Assembly: GCA_028290595.1 (NCBI GenBank)
Contig: JAQGJO010000442.1
Location: 1 to 6,912, forward strand
Source: Hyphomicrobiales bacterium
Lineage (GTDB): Bacteria > Pseudomonadota > Alphaproteobacteria > Rhizobiales > Beijerinckiaceae
Length of the DNA: 6,912 nt
Direction: 5' to 3'
The notes under the pieces were generated by a model. The model did no database searches, had not been told where the DNA came from, and saw only the letters and a program-made list of their open reading frames with translations. Of the stretch, positions 6,478 through 6,912 are shown one piece after another. The stretch's first letter is position 1; each line of letters begins with the position of its first letter. A program made the translations under genes and the position numbers.

Positions 6478-6912
6478 CGCCCGCCGCTCTCCAGCCGCTT
6501 CAGCGCGCGCGCAACAGTGTCCTCGTCAACCAGCTTCTCCATCGGCGACTTGGTCTTCAGGTAGCCGCGCTTGATATAGAATTCCTCCTGGTCGAGCAGC
6601 GAGGCGGGGATGATCTTGCCGTCGGGATTGACCTCGGACCATTCGGTCTCGGCGAAGATCGCCCGGTTTTTCACCGGCGCGTACTTCAAAAAGAAATCGA
6701 TGATCTCGTCGCGGTTGGCGCCGTGGCGCGCGCCTTCGAGGAAATAGCGTCCGCCTTTGATGTAAGCCATAGTGAACCGCTCGAGCAGGTCCCGGTTCTT
6801 CTCCGCCCAATCGACATTGTAGATGAGGCCGCTCACTTCCATGGTCGGCTTGACGACGTCTTCGAGGCTGACGAGCGAGGTCGCGCCATCGCGCAGGGCG
6901 CCCGTATCGAAT
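6474..6912 (-). CDS. NMT1/THI5-like ABC transporter solute-binding protein (C-terminal part, 5' end outside window)
   Basis: About 145 C-terminal residues are visible; the frame is open to the right edge, so the gene continues beyond it. The segment GLIYNVDWAEKNRDLLERF followed by an AYIKGGRYFLEG helix is typical of the second lobe of SsuA/TauA/ThiY-type receptors. The end, EEFYIKRGYLKTKSPMEKLVDEDTVARALKRL, matches their usual 'G-x(n)-lvD.s.a..Al..L' finish. Such receptors bind nitrate, sulfonates, pyrimidine precursors, aromatics and other small molecules for ABC importers; the ligand is not deducible from this part. The TGA stop (6476-6474) overlaps the TTG start of the oxidase-like gene, implying translational coupling. 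ABC permease and ATPase partners would be expected beyond the right edge. Confidence 0.82.
   Translation of the reverse strand, partial: FDTGALRDGATSLVSLEDVVKPTMEVSGLIYNVDWAEKNRDLLERFTMAYIKGGRYFLEGARHGANRDEIIDFFLKYAPVKNRAIFAETEWSEVNPDGKIIPASLLDQEEFYIKRGYLKTKSPMEKLVDEDTVARALKRLESGGR

Overview
The window looks like chromosomal DNA of a GC-rich alphaproteobacterium, most likely in Hyphomicrobiales (Bradyrhizobium, Rhodopseudomonas or Pseudolabrys-like). This rests on codon usage, on the presence of a TctC/Bug-type solute receptor, and on an intergenic palindromic element of a style common in that order. The genus is inference; no marker gene is present. I found no rRNA, tRNA, CRISPR array, insertion sequence or phage gene.

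Left part (1-1622): the C-terminal half of a TctC/Bug periplasmic solute-binding protein runs in from the left edge. Its stop codon lies at the start of a 7-bp tandem repeat, followed by inverted copies of the same heptamer. Two minus-strand genes follow: a small secreted protein with two cysteines (578-943), and a LOG-family phosphoribohydrolase (1020-1622).

Middle (1623-5121): a 215-bp divergent intergenic region holds two strong palindromes. Two plus-strand genes follow: a membrane-anchored protein with Ig-like regions and a C-terminal LysM domain, and a complete Atm1-type ABC exporter (half-transporter), which probably exports glutathione-linked sulfur or metal compounds.

Right part (5029-6912, minus strand): an apparent operon, read right to left. 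It holds the C-terminal part of an NMT1/THI5-like ABC solute-binding protein, a 218-aa membrane protein, and a classical SDR dehydrogenase. The membrane protein matches the last third of cytochrome c oxidase subunit I, but the two heme-ligand histidines of helix X are replaced and the copper-ligand helices are absent. The first two genes overlap by 4 bp (TTGA); the SDR gene starts 33 bp after the second gene and has a good ribosome binding site. The SDR gene converges on the Atm1 gene with a 93-bp coding overlap in exact codon register.

The most unusual item is the ligand-less, truncated oxidase-subunit-I-like protein encoded between an ABC-type solute receptor and a dehydrogenase. Its function cannot be read from the sequence.
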